From: DAOULT01 sp964646625
GTDB lineage: Bacteria; Chloroflexota; Anaerolineae; CAZYHC01
Reading direction: 5' to 3'
Length of the DNA stretch: 64,000 nucleotides
Assembly: GCA_964646625.1 (NCBI GenBank)
Contig: CAZYHC010000013.1
Location: forward strand, 1-64,000
The position numbers and the translations under genes were made by a program. Below, piece after piece: positions 16,623-25,462 of this stretch. The notes below the pieces were generated by a model. It had not been told where the DNA came from. It saw nothing but the letters and a program-made list of their open reading frames with translations, and did not search any database. The first letter of the stretch is position 1; every line of letters begins with the position of its first letter.

Positions 16623-16856
16623 ATGAAGGTCTATTATGACTCTCAGGTGGATGCTCTATATATACAGTTGCGTCCTCTGGCTCCGGGCACAGCCGAAGCC
16701 CGCCCGTTGAGCGAGGACGTAACCGCTAACTACGGCCCCGATGGGAAACTGGCCGGGCTGGAGATTCTGGACGCCAGCCTGCTTCTGGGGGAGGAACTCC
16801 AACGCCTGGTTTTTGAGATAAGCCCGGCTTTGGGATCCGCATCCCCTTTAGAATGA
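16623..16856 (+). CDS. DUF2283-family protein
   Basis: A 77-residue protein beginning MKVYYDSQVDALYIQLRP, then LSEDVTANYGPDGKLAGLEI, LDAS: the DUF2283 pattern of Y-D---D-LYI--, V--D-G-L-G-EIL-AS. The family is of unknown function and often sits beside toxin-like genes. AGGAGAAGGG precedes the ATG. It lies between the AT-rich glycosylase-like gene and a URO-D gene. Confidence 0.85.
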   Translation: MKVYYDSQVDALYIQLRPLAPGTAEARPLSEDVTANYGPDGKLAGLEILDASLLLGEELQRLVFEISPALGSASPLE

Positions 16857-16902
16857 GCGATTGTTGCCGAAAGCTGAAATAAAAACACAAGGAGAGAGCA
16901 AA

Positions 16903-18174
16903 ATGAATTCACGAGAGCGTGTGGCTATGGCCCTCAATCATCAGGAAGCTGACCGTGTGCCCCTGGACCTGGGCGGCAGCGCGACGACCGGGATGCAGGC
17001 CAGTTCCGTTTACCTGCTGCGCCAGACGTTGGGGCTGGACGAGCCTGGCACCCCGGTTAAAATCGTAGAGCCTTACCAGATGCTAGGGGAGATCAAGCCC
17101 GATTTGATGGAAGCACTGGGGGTGGGCGTCGTGCCTCTGGAGGGGAGCGGCGGGTTTTTTGGCTTCAAGAAGGAGGGGTGGAAGCCCTGGACCCTGTTCG
17201 ACGGCACGCCGGTGCTCGTTCCGGCGGGCTTCAACACCGATCCCGAACCCAATGGGGATATCTTGATGTACCCGGAGGGCGATAAGTCTGCGCCCCCCAG
17301 TGGTCGGATGCCAAAGGGCGGGTTCTATTTCGACTCCATCATTCGTCAGCCCCCCATCGACGACGACAACCTGAACGTCGAAGATAACCTGGAAGAGTTT
17401 GGCCCCATCTCCGACGAAGAGCTGGAGCACTTCCGGCGCGAGGCCGAGCGGCTTTACACCGAAACCGATAAGGCCATCCTGGCCAACTTTGGCGGTACCG
17501 GCTTTGGCGACATCGCCCTGGTGCCTGCCCCCTGGCTCAAGTATCCCAAGGGTATCCGCGATGTCGAGGAGTGGTACATCAGCACCATCACCCGCCGCGA
17601 TTACATCTACGAGCTCTTTGACCGCCAGTGCGAAATCGCGCTGGGGAACCTGGAGAGGCTCTACCAGGCGGTCGGCGACCGGGTGACAGTCGTGTTCGTG
17701 ACCGGCACCGATTTTGGGATGCAGGCAGGCTCTTTTATCTCCCCCCGGGCCTACCGCGATTTGTATCAGCCTTTCCACAGGCGGGTCAACGATTGGATCC
17801 ACGAACGTACCCCCTGGAAGACCTTCAACCACACCTGCGGCTCGGTTAGGAATCTGATCGAGGACTTCATCGAGGCCGGCTTTGACATTCTGAACCCGGT
17901 GCAGTGTTCGGCGGCGAACATGGACCCGCGCCAACTCAAGGAAAAATTCGGGGAGCGAATCTCCTTCTGGGGTGGGGGGGTCGATACTCAGCGCACGCTG
18001 CCCTTTGGCACCGCGGACGAAGTGCGCAAGGAAGTCCGCGAGCGCATCGAAATCTTTGCTCCTGGGGGCGGATTCGTTTTCAACTCCATCCACAACGTTC
18101 AAGCCCAGGTGCCTGCCGAGAACCTGGTGGCCTTGTACGAAACAGTGAAGGAATACGGTCGCTATCCCATTTGA
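16903..18174 (+). CDS. Uroporphyrinogen decarboxylase-like methyltransferase-type protein
   Basis: A 423-residue URO-D-family protein. The ATG at 16903 has AAGGAGAG in front and gives the canonical start MNSRERVAMALNHQEADRVP. It retains the HxC...C zinc-type site of MtaA/CmuA methyltransferases: FNHTCGSVRNLIEDF (about residue 307) and NPVQCSAANMDP (about 335). GTDFGMQAGSFISP and GGGFVFNSIHNVQAQVPAEN are further family segments. Of the three URO-D genes here it is the best candidate for a metal-dependent methyl-transfer enzyme. No corrinoid protein is encoded beside it. Confidence 0.82.
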   Translation: MNSRERVAMALNHQEADRVPLDLGGSATTGMQASSVYLLRQTLGLDEPGTPVKIVEPYQMLGEIKPDLMEALGVGVVPLEGSGGFFGFKKEGWKPWTLFDGTPVLVPAGFNTDPEPNGDILMYPEGDKSAPPSGRMPKGGFYFDSIIRQPPIDDDNLNVEDNLEEFGPISDEELEHFRREAERLYTETDKAILANFGGTGFGDIALVPAPWLKYPKGIRDVEEWYISTITRRDYIYELFDRQCEIALGNLERLYQAVGDRVTVVFVTGTDFGMQAGSFISPRAYRDLYQPFHRRVNDWIHERTPWKTFNHTCGSVRNLIEDFIEAGFDILNPVQCSAANMDPRQLKEKFGERISFWGGGVDTQRTLPFGTADEVRKEVRERIEIFAPGGGFVFNSIHNVQAQVPAENLVALYETVKEYGRYPI

Positions 18175-18218
18175 AATAAATCGTATGCGCTCCTCCAGGC
18201 ACGACCGCCAGCGAGCAA

Positions 18219-18315
18219 AGGAGCACCACACCAAATGCCCAGCTCAACACCTGGGCTGTTTTCGTAGCCGCCATGGGGACAGGGGCGGGGCCACCTGTGC
18301 TTGTGCTTGCGGGAA
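18219..18315 (-). pseudogene. Decayed zinc-ribbon tail of a second Spo0M-like gene
   Basis: On the minus strand this stretch matches, at roughly four bases in five, the 3' end of the intact gene at 23680-24678. It reads CPHGGYENSPGVELGIWCGAP, against CPHCGHENSPDVDLCIACGAP in the intact protein, so two of the four zinc cysteines became glycine. Before that, QAQAQVAP can be read in another frame, showing a frameshift. There is no other coding sign. It is a relic of the C-terminus of a paralogue. Confidence 0.7.
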
Positions 18316-18391
18316 GGAGGTGATGCGTCGAGATGGAACAAGGGTAAAACGGCGATGTTTCAAAATCAAAGATAAGAAAGGAGAAAACGAG

Positions 18392-21300
18392 ATGAAACGG
18401 AGAAAAGTTTTGCTCTGTCTGGCGGTGGTCATGGTACTGGCCGTTCTGATCCCCGCGCCGATGGCGGCTCAGGAAGAGGAGGATATCGCCAGCCAGTTGC
18501 AGGCCGCGCTTGAGGCTGCGGTGGAGAGTCCAGACACCAACTTCCCTGGCGCGTTGCTGTACGTCCGCAGCCCTGAATTTGGCCCCTGGATCGGCGCTGC
18601 GGGTTTGGGCGATATCGAAACGGGTACCGCCATGCGGCCCGATGACAAGTTCCGTTGTGGCAGCATCATGAAGCCCTTTATCTCGGTGGTTACTCTCCAG
18701 TTGGTTGAAGAGGGGCGGTTTTCGCTGGATGACCCAATGCCGGCGGTGCTGCCGGAGAGCGTCACCGCCAGGTTTGCCGACAGCGACCAGATCACAGTGC
18801 GCATGTTGCTGAATCACACCAGCGGGATTGCAGACTTTGTCACCGAAGCTGTGGTTGCTGAGATCTTCGCCAACCCGACAAAGGTCTGGGAAGACGATGA
18901 ATGGCTCGACATTGCGGCCGCGCAGGAGCCATACTTCGCACCCGGGGAGGGTTGGACGTACTCGAACACGGATTACATCCTGCTGGGCCTGGTTATCGAG
19001 CAGGCCACCGGACGCTCGTGGCGGGAGGAGGTCCGCCAGCGTGTCATCGAACCGTTGAACCTGGAGAACACGCTGCTGCCTGAGCCCGGCGACCGGTCCA
19101 TTCCGGGCAATCACGCCCGCGGCTACCATGACATGGGCGGTGAATTCGTTGACCTCACCGGAGTTGATCCGTCAATGGCCGGGGCCGCCGGCGGACATGC
19201 CCTGGTATCGACGACTACGGACCTGGCCCGATTCCTGGAGGCGGTGCTGGCCGGCGAACTGTTCCAGAATGACGAGACCCTGGACGAGATGCTGACACTC
19301 GTAGATAAACCCGAGGGTGTTGAGGCTGACCCGGGTGGTTGGGCGGTCGGCTACGGTCTGGGAATGATGAAATACGTGCTACCGGGTGGCATTGAGATCC
19401 TGGGACATGAGGGTGGCACAGCAGGCTACGTTGCCTTCACCTGGTACCTACCCGCTCAAGGCATTACCATCTCGGGGGCGATGAACCATATAGAGAGCAT
19501 AATGACCCAGGTTCTCTTTCCCGCCCTGGAGGTTCTGATACCCGAATTTTCAACCCCTGAGCCGGAGGTGGCATTCACACCCCCCATTACCGACGCTGAC
19601 GGCAACGTCATCCCCGGCAGTATTGCCTCCCTGGAAAAGGTTACCCTGGGCGGTGTCGAGCAATGGATTCTCATTCGCGGGGCGGATACCACCAAACCCG
19701 TCTTACTCTGGCTACATGGTGGGCCTGGTGTTCCCGCCATGCCGTTTGTTGGCTTGTTTCAAACGCCAGAACTGGAAGCAAACTTTGTGGTCGTGCAATG
19801 GGACCAACGCGGGGCAGGCAAATCCTTTTCCGAGGATCTGACCGCAGAGGACATGCGCGGTGAAAACTTTGTCAGCGACACGTTGGAACTGACCGAGATT
19901 CTGCGCGAAAGATTTAATCAAGACAAAATCTTCCTGTTTGGTCATTCCTGGGGCAGCGCCCTGGGCTTTATGACCATCATGGAAAACTCTGAACCTTACT
20001 ATGCCTATATCGCGGCCGCAGAACGGGTTGATTGGAGTAGAAGCCAGACGATCTCCTACGAGTGGGTAATGGAGCAAGCTCAAGAGAACAACGACACCGA
20101 GGTCATCCAGGTTCTCGAATCAATACAGCCATTTGACCCCACCAATCCGGAGCATATAGCGGCGAAAAGTCAGTTTTTGGATCTTTACCTGGGGGGCGAC
20201 TGCCACACGGAAGGGCTGTGCGACACATATTTCGAATATGCGCTCAGTGGTAAGAGCCCAGAATATACTTCCGCCGATATCGAAAAAACTCTAGCGGGCC
20301 TGGAGTTTACCCGCCAGACACTTGGACTTGAAGCTTTGCAATACCATCTTTCCAGCGACTTTGTGTCCCCGATTCCGGTTCACTTCTTTGCCGGCCGGTA
20401 TGACTATCACACACCTGGCGAATTGGCAGAAGAATACTTCAACTTGCTGGAAGCCCCCGCCAAAAGCTTCACCTGGTTTGAAAATTCAGGTCACTCAATG
20501 ATCTGGGATGAGCCGGACAAAACGACCCAGGAACTGATCAGGATTGCGGAGGAGGATATCGCCAGTCAGTTGCAGGCCGCGCTTGAGGCTGCGGTGGAGA
20601 GTCCAGACACCAACTTCCCTGGCGCGTTGCTGTACGTCCGCAGCCCTGAATTTGGCCCCTGGATCGGCGCTGCGGGTTTGGGCGATATCGAAACGGGTAC
20701 CGCCATGCGGCCCGATGACAAGTTCCGTTGTGGCAGCATCATGAAGCCCTTTATCTCGGTGGTTACTCTCCAGTTGGTTGAAGAGGGGCGGTTTTCGCTG
20801 GATGACCCAATGCCGGCGGTGCTGCCGGAGAGCGTCACCGCCAGGTTTGCCGACAGCGACCAGATCACAGTGCGCATGTTGCTGAATCACACCAGCGGGA
20901 TTGCAGACTTTGTCACCGAAGCTGTGGTTGCTGAGATCTTCGCCAACCCGACAAAGGTCTGGGAAGACGATGAATGGCTCGACATTGCGGCCGCGCAGGA
21001 GCCATACTTCGCACCCGGGGAGGGTTGGACGTACTCGAACACGGATTACATCCTGCTGGGCCTGGTTATCGAGCAGGCCACCGGACGCTCGTGGCGGGAG
21101 GAGGTCCGCCAGCGTGTCATCGAACCGTTGAACCTGGAGAACACGCTGCTGCCTGAGCCCGGCGACCGGTCCATTCCGGGCAATCACGCCCGCGGCTACC
21201 ATGACATGGGCGGTGAATTCGTTGACCTCACCGGAGTTGATCCGTCAATGGCCGGGGCCGCCGGCGGACATGCCCTGGTATCGACGACTACGGACCTGGC

Positions 21301-21622
21301 CCGATTCCTGGATGCGGTGCTGGCCGGCGAACTGTTCCAGAATGACGAGACCCTGGACGAGATGCTGGCGTTCGTAGATGCGCCGGACGAGGCTGGTGTG
21401 CCATACTATTATGGTCTGGGAATGGAGAAATACGTGTTCCCGGGTGGCATTGAGCTGATCGGGCATGCGGGCGGCACAGCCGGATTCTCTGCCGTCGTCT
21501 ACTACTTACCAGCTCAAGACATTACTGTCGCGGGGATGATCAACATCCAGGACCTGGGGAGCGCCTACTACCAGATTCTCTTGCCCGCCCTGGAGATACT
21601 GATACCCGAATCCTCACCTTAG
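18392..21622 (+). CDS. Secreted three-domain protein: S12 serine hydrolase - S33 peptidase - S12
   Basis: A 1076-residue exported protein. The ATG at 18392 follows AAAGGAG and opens a signal peptide (KVLLCLAVVMVLAVLIPAPM). Residues ~30-375 form a beta-lactamase-fold (S12) domain with CGSIMKPF (SxxK), YSNTDY (YxN) and HEGGTAG (HxG). Residues ~380-715 form an alpha/beta hydrolase of the proline-iminopeptidase type: LWLHGGPG oxyanion loop, GHSWGS nucleophile, and the D and H in AGRYDYHTPGEL and NSGHSMIWD. Residues ~720-1076 form a second S12 domain, nearly identical to the first for 271 residues, with its own SxxK, YxN and HAGGTAG. All three active sites look intact. It may process peptides or esters outside the cell. 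The fusion order is unusual and could reflect a recent duplication or an assembly join. Confidence 0.85.
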   Translation: MKRRKVLLCLAVVMVLAVLIPAPMAAQEEEDIASQLQAALEAAVESPDTNFPGALLYVRSPEFGPWIGAAGLGDIETGTAMRPDDKFRCGSIMKPFISVVTLQLVEEGRFSLDDPMPAVLPESVTARFADSDQITVRMLLNHTSGIADFVTEAVVAEIFANPTKVWEDDEWLDIAAAQEPYFAPGEGWTYSNTDYILLGLVIEQATGRSWREEVRQRVIEPLNLENTLLPEPGDRSIPGNHARGYHDMGGEFVDLTGVDPSMAGAAGGHALVSTTTDLARFLEAVLAGELFQNDETLDEMLTLVDKPEGVEADPGGWAVGYGLGMMKYVLPGGIEILGHEGGTAGYVAFTWYLPAQGITISGAMNHIESIMTQVLFPALEVLIPEFSTPEPEVAFTPPITDADGNVIPGSIASLEKVTLGGVEQWILIRGADTTKPVLLWLHGGPGVPAMPFVGLFQTPELEANFVVVQWDQRGAGKSFSEDLTAEDMRGENFVSDTLELTEILRERFNQDKIFLFGHSWGSALGFMTIMENSEPYYAYIAAAERVDWSRSQTISYEWVMEQAQENNDTEVIQVLESIQPFDPTNPEHIAAKSQFLDLYLGGDCHTEGLCDTYFEYALSGKSPEYTSADIEKTLAGLEFTRQTLGLEALQYHLSSDFVSPIPVHFFAGRYDYHTPGELAEEYFNLLEAPAKSFTWFENSGHSMIWDEPDKTTQELIRIAEEDIASQLQAALEAAVESPDTNFPGALLYVRSPEFGPWIGAAGLGDIETGTAMRPDDKFRCGSIMKPFISVVTLQLVEEGRFSLDDPMPAVLPESVTARFADSDQITVRMLLNHTSGIADFVTEAVVAEIFANPTKVWEDDEWLDIAAAQEPYFAPGEGWTYSNTDYILLGLVIEQATGRSWREEVRQRVIEPLNLENTLLPEPGDRSIPGNHARGYHDMGGEFVDLTGVDPSMAGAAGGHALVSTTTDLARFLDAVLAGELFQNDETLDEMLAFVDAPDEAGVPYYYGLGMEKYVFPGGIELIGHAGGTAGFSAVVYYLPAQDITVAGMINIQDLGSAYYQILLPALEILIPESSP
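18481..19294 (+). repeat. 814-bp direct repeat, copy 1
   Basis: Base-by-base reading shows only two differences from copy 2, 2073 bp downstream: C against T at 18492 and G against T near 19240, the latter changing Glu to Asp. Identity stops sharply at 19294, inside the S12 domain, after which the two copies differ strongly. Confidence 0.9.
20554..21367 (+). repeat. 814-bp direct repeat, copy 2
   Basis: Second copy of 18481-19294, in the same reading frame (offset 691 codons). The sharp boundary in mid-domain, with diverged C-terminal halves on both sides, suggests gene conversion or a crossover between paralogues rather than simple duplication of a whole domain. Confidence 0.9.
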
Positions 21623-21670
21623 CGGTTAGGAGATCGCTTATTAGAAGGGAGATGAAAAGTAAAGTAAAGT

Positions 21671-22384
21671 ATGGAAGAAAATAGCATACCTGAATCGGCG
21701 CTGGTGATCGTAGCCCATCCTGACGATGCCGAGTACACCGTGGCCGGCACGGTGGCGGCGTGGGTGAAGGCCGGTTGCCGTGTGACCTACGTGGTTTGTA
21801 CAGATGGCAACGCTGGTTCGCACGAGCCGGGCATGACGCCCGAAAAGCTGGCCGAGATTCGCCGCGCCGAGCAACGCGCCGCGTGCGCCACGTTGGGCGT
21901 GAGCGAGGTGGTGTTCCTGGGCTACGACGATGGACAGTTGCAACCCACCCTTGAGCTAAGGCGTGACCTGGTGCGTGTGCTCCGCCAGTATAAGCCGGAG
22001 GTCGTTGTAACGAGCGATCCGACGAGGGTGTTTGTGGGTGAATATTACATCAACCATCCCGATCATCGCGCCGCAGCGCAGGCGGCGCTCGACGCCACGT
22101 GGCCGGCGAGCACCATGCCGTTGTTATGGCCCGAGGCTGGCCCCCCGCACCGCGTGCGCCAGGTGTACGTTTACGGCAACGACCAATCAAACGTGTGGGT
22201 GGACGTGACGGAGACTATCGAGCAGAAGATCGCCGCCCTCAAGCAACACGCCAGCCAGATGGGAGACTGGGATCCAACGGAGATGATCAAGGAATGGAAC
22301 TCCGAAACGGGCAGGGAAAAAGGGTTAGCTTACGCCGAGAGATACCGGGTCATCACCCTGGAGCGACCGGACGGGTCTGATTAG
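21671..22384 (+). CDS. PIG-L/LmbE-family deacetylase
   Basis: A 237-residue zinc deacetylase of the LmbE family. The metal motif is VAHPDDAEYTVAGT near the N-terminus (HPDD, about residues 14-17) with the later histidine in NHPDHRAAAQAA (about 133-144). Relatives remove an acetyl group from N-acetylglucosamine-linked substrates (PIG-L, MshB, BshB). VTEMI-type C-terminal helices end with YAERYRVITL. It lies between the S12/S33 gene and the PatB-like gene on the same strand; no ribosome site is obvious. Confidence 0.88.
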   Translation: MEENSIPESALVIVAHPDDAEYTVAGTVAAWVKAGCRVTYVVCTDGNAGSHEPGMTPEKLAEIRRAEQRAACATLGVSEVVFLGYDDGQLQPTLELRRDLVRVLRQYKPEVVVTSDPTRVFVGEYYINHPDHRAAAQAALDATWPASTMPLLWPEAGPPHRVRQVYVYGNDQSNVWVDVTETIEQKIAALKQHASQMGDWDPTEMIKEWNSETGREKGLAYAERYRVITLERPDGSD

Positions 22385-22410
22385 GGAGAAGTCAAGCAGG
22401 AGACTACGTT

Positions 22411-23568
22411 ATGACTTACGATTTTGATCAGCGTATTGACAGGCGCCACTCTGAAAGCCTCAAGTGGCATCGCTACGACGACGATGTGTTGCCCATGTGG
22501 GTGGCGGATATGGATTTTATGTCGCCTGAGCCGGTTATCCGCGCCCTGCGTGAGCGTGTTGAGCATGGAGTGTTCGGTTACGGCCTGGCCCCGCCAGAAC
22601 TTCGCCAGGTCATTGTGGACCGGCTCCAACGCCTCTATGGTTGGCAGGTGTCGCCCGATGACTTGGTCTTTTTGCCGGGAGTGGTAACTGGCTTTAACCT
22701 GGTCTGTCATGCCGTGGCCTCTCCCGGCGACGGCGTGCTGATACAAACGCCGGTCTATTTCCCCATACTCCACGCTCCGGCCGGCGCCGGGCTGACCAAC
22801 GACGAGATGGAACTGACGCGCCGGCCAGACGGACGTTATGAGATCGATTTTGACGCCTTTGAAAAGACTATCACCGACCGCACCCGCGTCTTTATCCTGT
22901 GCAACCCGCACAATCCCGTAGGACGCGTGTTTCGGCGCGAAGAGCTGGAACAGATGGCCGAAATCTGCCTTCGCCACAACGTCGTCATCTGCTCAGATGA
23001 GATCCACTGCGATCTGGTGTTTCAAGGTAGTCGCCATTTGCCGATTGCCTCTTTGGCCCCCGAGATTGCCGACCAGACCATCACCCTGATGGCCCCGAGC
23101 AAGACCTTCAACGTTCCTGGCCTCAGGTGTTCGGTGGCCATTGCCCAGAACCCCGAGTTGCGGAAGAAGCTAAAAACGACCCATAAAGGTTTAGTCCATG
23201 GGGTGAATATCATGGGATATACGGCTGCCCTGGCGGCCTATCGTGATGGTCAACCGTGGCTGGACGAGGTGTTGCGTTATATGGAGGCTAACCTTGATTT
23301 TCTTCTCCAGTACGTGGAGGCGCACCTGGCAGGCATCACTATGAGCAGACCGGAGGGAACCTATCTGGCCTGGCTGAGTTGCCATGAGGCAGGTATCCCT
23401 GGCAATCCCCACCAGTTCTTTCTCGAACGGGCCAGGGTCGTCATGAACGATGGCGCGAGCTTTGGCCGGGGTGGCGAGGGGTTCGTGCGGCTGAACTTTG
23501 GCTGTCCGCGCTCGATGTTAACCGAAGCACTCGACAAGATGAAAGAAGCGTTGCTTGCTTTGAGGTGA
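22411..23568 (+). CDS. patB: PatB/MalY-type PLP-dependent C-S lyase (aminotransferase fold)
   Basis: A 385-residue fold-type I PLP enzyme. It starts YDFDQRIDRRHSESLKW and continues LPMWVADMDF, the diagnostic PatB/MalY N-terminus. The PLP lysine is in APSKTFNVPGLRCS (about residue 231), with the conserved NPHNPVGRVF and SDEIHCDLVF upstream. Family members split cystathionine or related thioethers (C-S beta-lyase) and some act as aminotransferases or repressor partners (MalY). AGGAG lies before the ATG, 26 bp behind the deacetylase gene. No sulfur-metabolism neighbours reveal the substrate. Confidence 0.9.
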   Translation: MTYDFDQRIDRRHSESLKWHRYDDDVLPMWVADMDFMSPEPVIRALRERVEHGVFGYGLAPPELRQVIVDRLQRLYGWQVSPDDLVFLPGVVTGFNLVCHAVASPGDGVLIQTPVYFPILHAPAGAGLTNDEMELTRRPDGRYEIDFDAFEKTITDRTRVFILCNPHNPVGRVFRREELEQMAEICLRHNVVICSDEIHCDLVFQGSRHLPIASLAPEIADQTITLMAPSKTFNVPGLRCSVAIAQNPELRKKLKTTHKGLVHGVNIMGYTAALAAYRDGQPWLDEVLRYMEANLDFLLQYVEAHLAGITMSRPEGTYLAWLSCHEAGIPGNPHQFFLERARVVMNDGASFGRGGEGFVRLNFGCPRSMLTEALDKMKEALLALR

Positions 23569-23596
23569 GGACAAGCCGTGCTCGGAGCAGATCAGC

Positions 23597-23678
23597 TCGG
23601 CCCGTCCTTCCTGGATGTCCAGGTCTTTCTCCCCCTCGACGGTCACTTTAGCCTCAATCCGAAAAGTTCAAAGACCAT
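23597..23678 (-). pseudogene. Internally deleted 5' relic of a Spo0M-like gene
   Basis: On the minus strand an ATG at 23678 begins MVFELF, then jumps to EAKVTVEGEKDLDIQEGRAE. The intact gene has MVFGLFGGG, about 25 more codons, then the same segment. The 59 bases 23597-23655 are identical to 24530-24588. The relic starts one base after the stop codon of the intact copy, so a tandem duplicate once followed it, and what remains is its first part with an internal deletion. Confidence 0.8.
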
Positions 23679-23679
23679 C

Positions 23680-24678
23680 TTACACCCTCAAGGGAGCACC
23701 ACAGGCAATACACAGATCAACATCTGGGCTGTTTTCGTGGCCGCAATGGGGACAGGTCCGGGACTGGATCGGAGGTGGCGGGGCCGGGGCCACCTGTGGT
23801 TGTTCTTGTGGGACGGTGAAGACGTGAATATCCTCTTCGACCCGAAAGTCTTTGCGCAGTTTTCGGTCCATGATCAGGGCCAGCACCCAACGGACCGAGC
23901 TGTTTTTGGTGTGCAGCGTGGGGCGTCCGGCCGCAGGGATCCGGAAGGTGAAGGGTAGCTCCAGGTCTGTGCCAGACGCAAATTCTTTAGCTCCCAGCAG
24001 TTCGATTTTTTGTTCTACAACTTTGTTGGTGTTACCGTTCCTGCGGGGCACGTGCTCGATGCGTTGCAATTCCACCCTGACGGCCCTGACCCCGAACCTC
24101 TCTCGAATCTGGATCAGTGCTTGGGCCTCGACCTCGTCCCCTTCCCGAAACTCCTTGCCGGGCAGCCAGAAACCCAACTCGCAGTCCTGTGGAGAGTCCG
24201 AGACCCCGTACCGGCCGGTCCCTCCCGTCTGCCCGGTAAACGGCGCAGCCACCATAAATTCTATCTCCTGCCGGATGTCGCGGCGTAACTTGAGGTCGAG
24301 CACAGTTTTGACCAGCCACCTGACGTTTGTGATCTTTCCCCCGTAGGTAGGTGGGCCCCAGGAAGGGATGTCAAAGGCCAGGTCGAAAGTTTGTAACGAA
24401 CCGCCAGCCACTTTGGTCTGGCCCAGAAAGGATTGTTGCAGTTCCACCAAATTATCTTTGACCTTATGGCTTCTCGAATCTCCATCCGAGTCTATGTAGC
24501 GGTAGATGTAGGTTTCCTCACAGAGCAGTTCGGCCCGTCCTTCCTGGATGTCCAGGTCTTTCTCCCCCTCGACGGTCACTTTAGCCTCCAGGTGGTCGCC
24601 GGGAAGGTAGTAGTCATGTGGCCGGTCGATTTCCAGGCTTATCTGGGCCTGGCCTCCTCCAAAAAGCCCAAAAACCAT
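23680..24678 (-). CDS. Spo0M-like arrestin-fold protein with C-terminal zinc ribbon
   Basis: A 332-residue protein (an upstream ATG at 24693 would add MGGCK; I prefer 24678, which matches the start of the relic copy). The N-terminal ~120 residues resemble the sporulation-control Spo0M/arrestin-like fold: QISLEIDRPHDYYLPGDHLE, then beta-strands such as LAFDIPSWGPPTYGGKITN. The middle repeats a second arrestin-like lobe. After a proline-rich linker the last 25 residues form a double-CxxC zinc ribbon, CPHCGHENSPDVDLCIACG. The function of such fusions is unknown; a scaffold role is plausible. It follows trmD in the same orientation by 32 bp, and two relics of a sister copy lie nearby. Confidence 0.75.
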   Translation of the reverse strand: MVFGLFGGGQAQISLEIDRPHDYYLPGDHLEAKVTVEGEKDLDIQEGRAELLCEETYIYRYIDSDGDSRSHKVKDNLVELQQSFLGQTKVAGGSLQTFDLAFDIPSWGPPTYGGKITNVRWLVKTVLDLKLRRDIRQEIEFMVAAPFTGQTGGTGRYGVSDSPQDCELGFWLPGKEFREGDEVEAQALIQIRERFGVRAVRVELQRIEHVPRRNGNTNKVVEQKIELLGAKEFASGTDLELPFTFRIPAAGRPTLHTKNSSVRWVLALIMDRKLRKDFRVEEDIHVFTVPQEQPQVAPAPPPPIQSRTCPHCGHENSPDVDLCIACGAPLRV

Positions 24679-24710
24679 CTTACACCCCCCCATCGTTACT
24701 ACAATCTGTG

Positions 24711-25460
24711 TTAATCTGTGTTCATCGGCGGCTCTTTCTCTAATTCCTTTAGAAACTCTCGGTCGGCCTCCGAAAGGTTGGCTTTAGCCAAAAGGTCTGG
24801 GCGGCGTTGCCAGGTGCGGCGCAGCGCCTCCTGACGACGCCAGCGCACTATCCGGGCGTGGTCGCCGCCGAGGAGCACCTCCGGCACCTGGTAAGTGCGA
24901 AAGGTGGGCGGCCGGGTGTAATGGGGATATTCCAGCAGGCCGGCGGTATGGGAGTTCTCGAAGGTGGCGCTGGGGTCCCCTAATACGCCGGGGATGAGGC
25001 GGGTCACGGCCTCGACGATAACCATAGCCGGAATTTCGCCCCCGCTCAGCACGTAGTCGCCGATAGATATCTCGTCGGTGACCAGGTATTGGCGCACCCG
25101 CTCGTCCACCCCTTCGTAGCGACCGCAGATGAGAACCAGGCGGGCCTGACGCGACAGCTCCCGCGCTATCTGCTGGGTGAAAAGACGACCCTGGGGGCTA
25201 AGCAGGATGATGGGGGTTGTTTCATCATCCGGCTCCAGGATCGATTCCACGGCGGCAAAGATGGGTTCGGGCTTCATCACCATGCCCCCTCCGCCGCCGT
25301 ATGGAGTGTCGTCGGTCATCCGATGCTTGTCTGTAGCAAAGTCGCGGATATTGTGGATGGTGATGGAGATCAAACCCGCTTCGAGAGCCCGTTTGACGAT
25401 GCTCTCCCCGAAAGGACTCTCAAAGATAGAGGGAAACAGGGTCAGAATATCAAAATGCAT
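24711..25460 (-). CDS. trmD: tRNA (guanine-N1-)-methyltransferase TrmD
   Basis: A 249-residue SPOUT methyltransferase that forms m1G37 in tRNAs using SAM. It starts MHFDILTLFPSIFESPFGES and contains RDFATDKHRMTDDTPYGGGG (about residues 39-58), VLICGRYEGVDERV (about 112-125), SIGDYVLSGGEIPAMVI, and the catalytic arginine-containing YTRPPTFR. Length and all deep-trefoil-knot motifs are normal. It starts 2 bp downstream of the DUF35 gene, so it is probably co-transcribed with genes of the mevalonate group. Confidence 0.97.
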   Translation of the reverse strand: MHFDILTLFPSIFESPFGESIVKRALEAGLISITIHNIRDFATDKHRMTDDTPYGGGGGMVMKPEPIFAAVESILEPDDETTPIILLSPQGRLFTQQIARELSRQARLVLICGRYEGVDERVRQYLVTDEISIGDYVLSGGEIPAMVIVEAVTRLIPGVLGDPSATFENSHTAGLLEYPHYTRPPTFRTYQVPEVLLGGDHARIVRWRRQEALRRTWQRRPDLLAKANLSEADREFLKELEKEPPMNTD

Positions 25461-25462
25461 CT

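Noticed and set aside
18080..19129. Long open frame on the minus strand opposite the S12 domain (repeated at 20495-21202)
   Set aside because: It is a mirror of a GC-rich coding region, duplicated only because the 814-bp repeat is. No family features, and the plus-strand protein has complete catalytic motifs.
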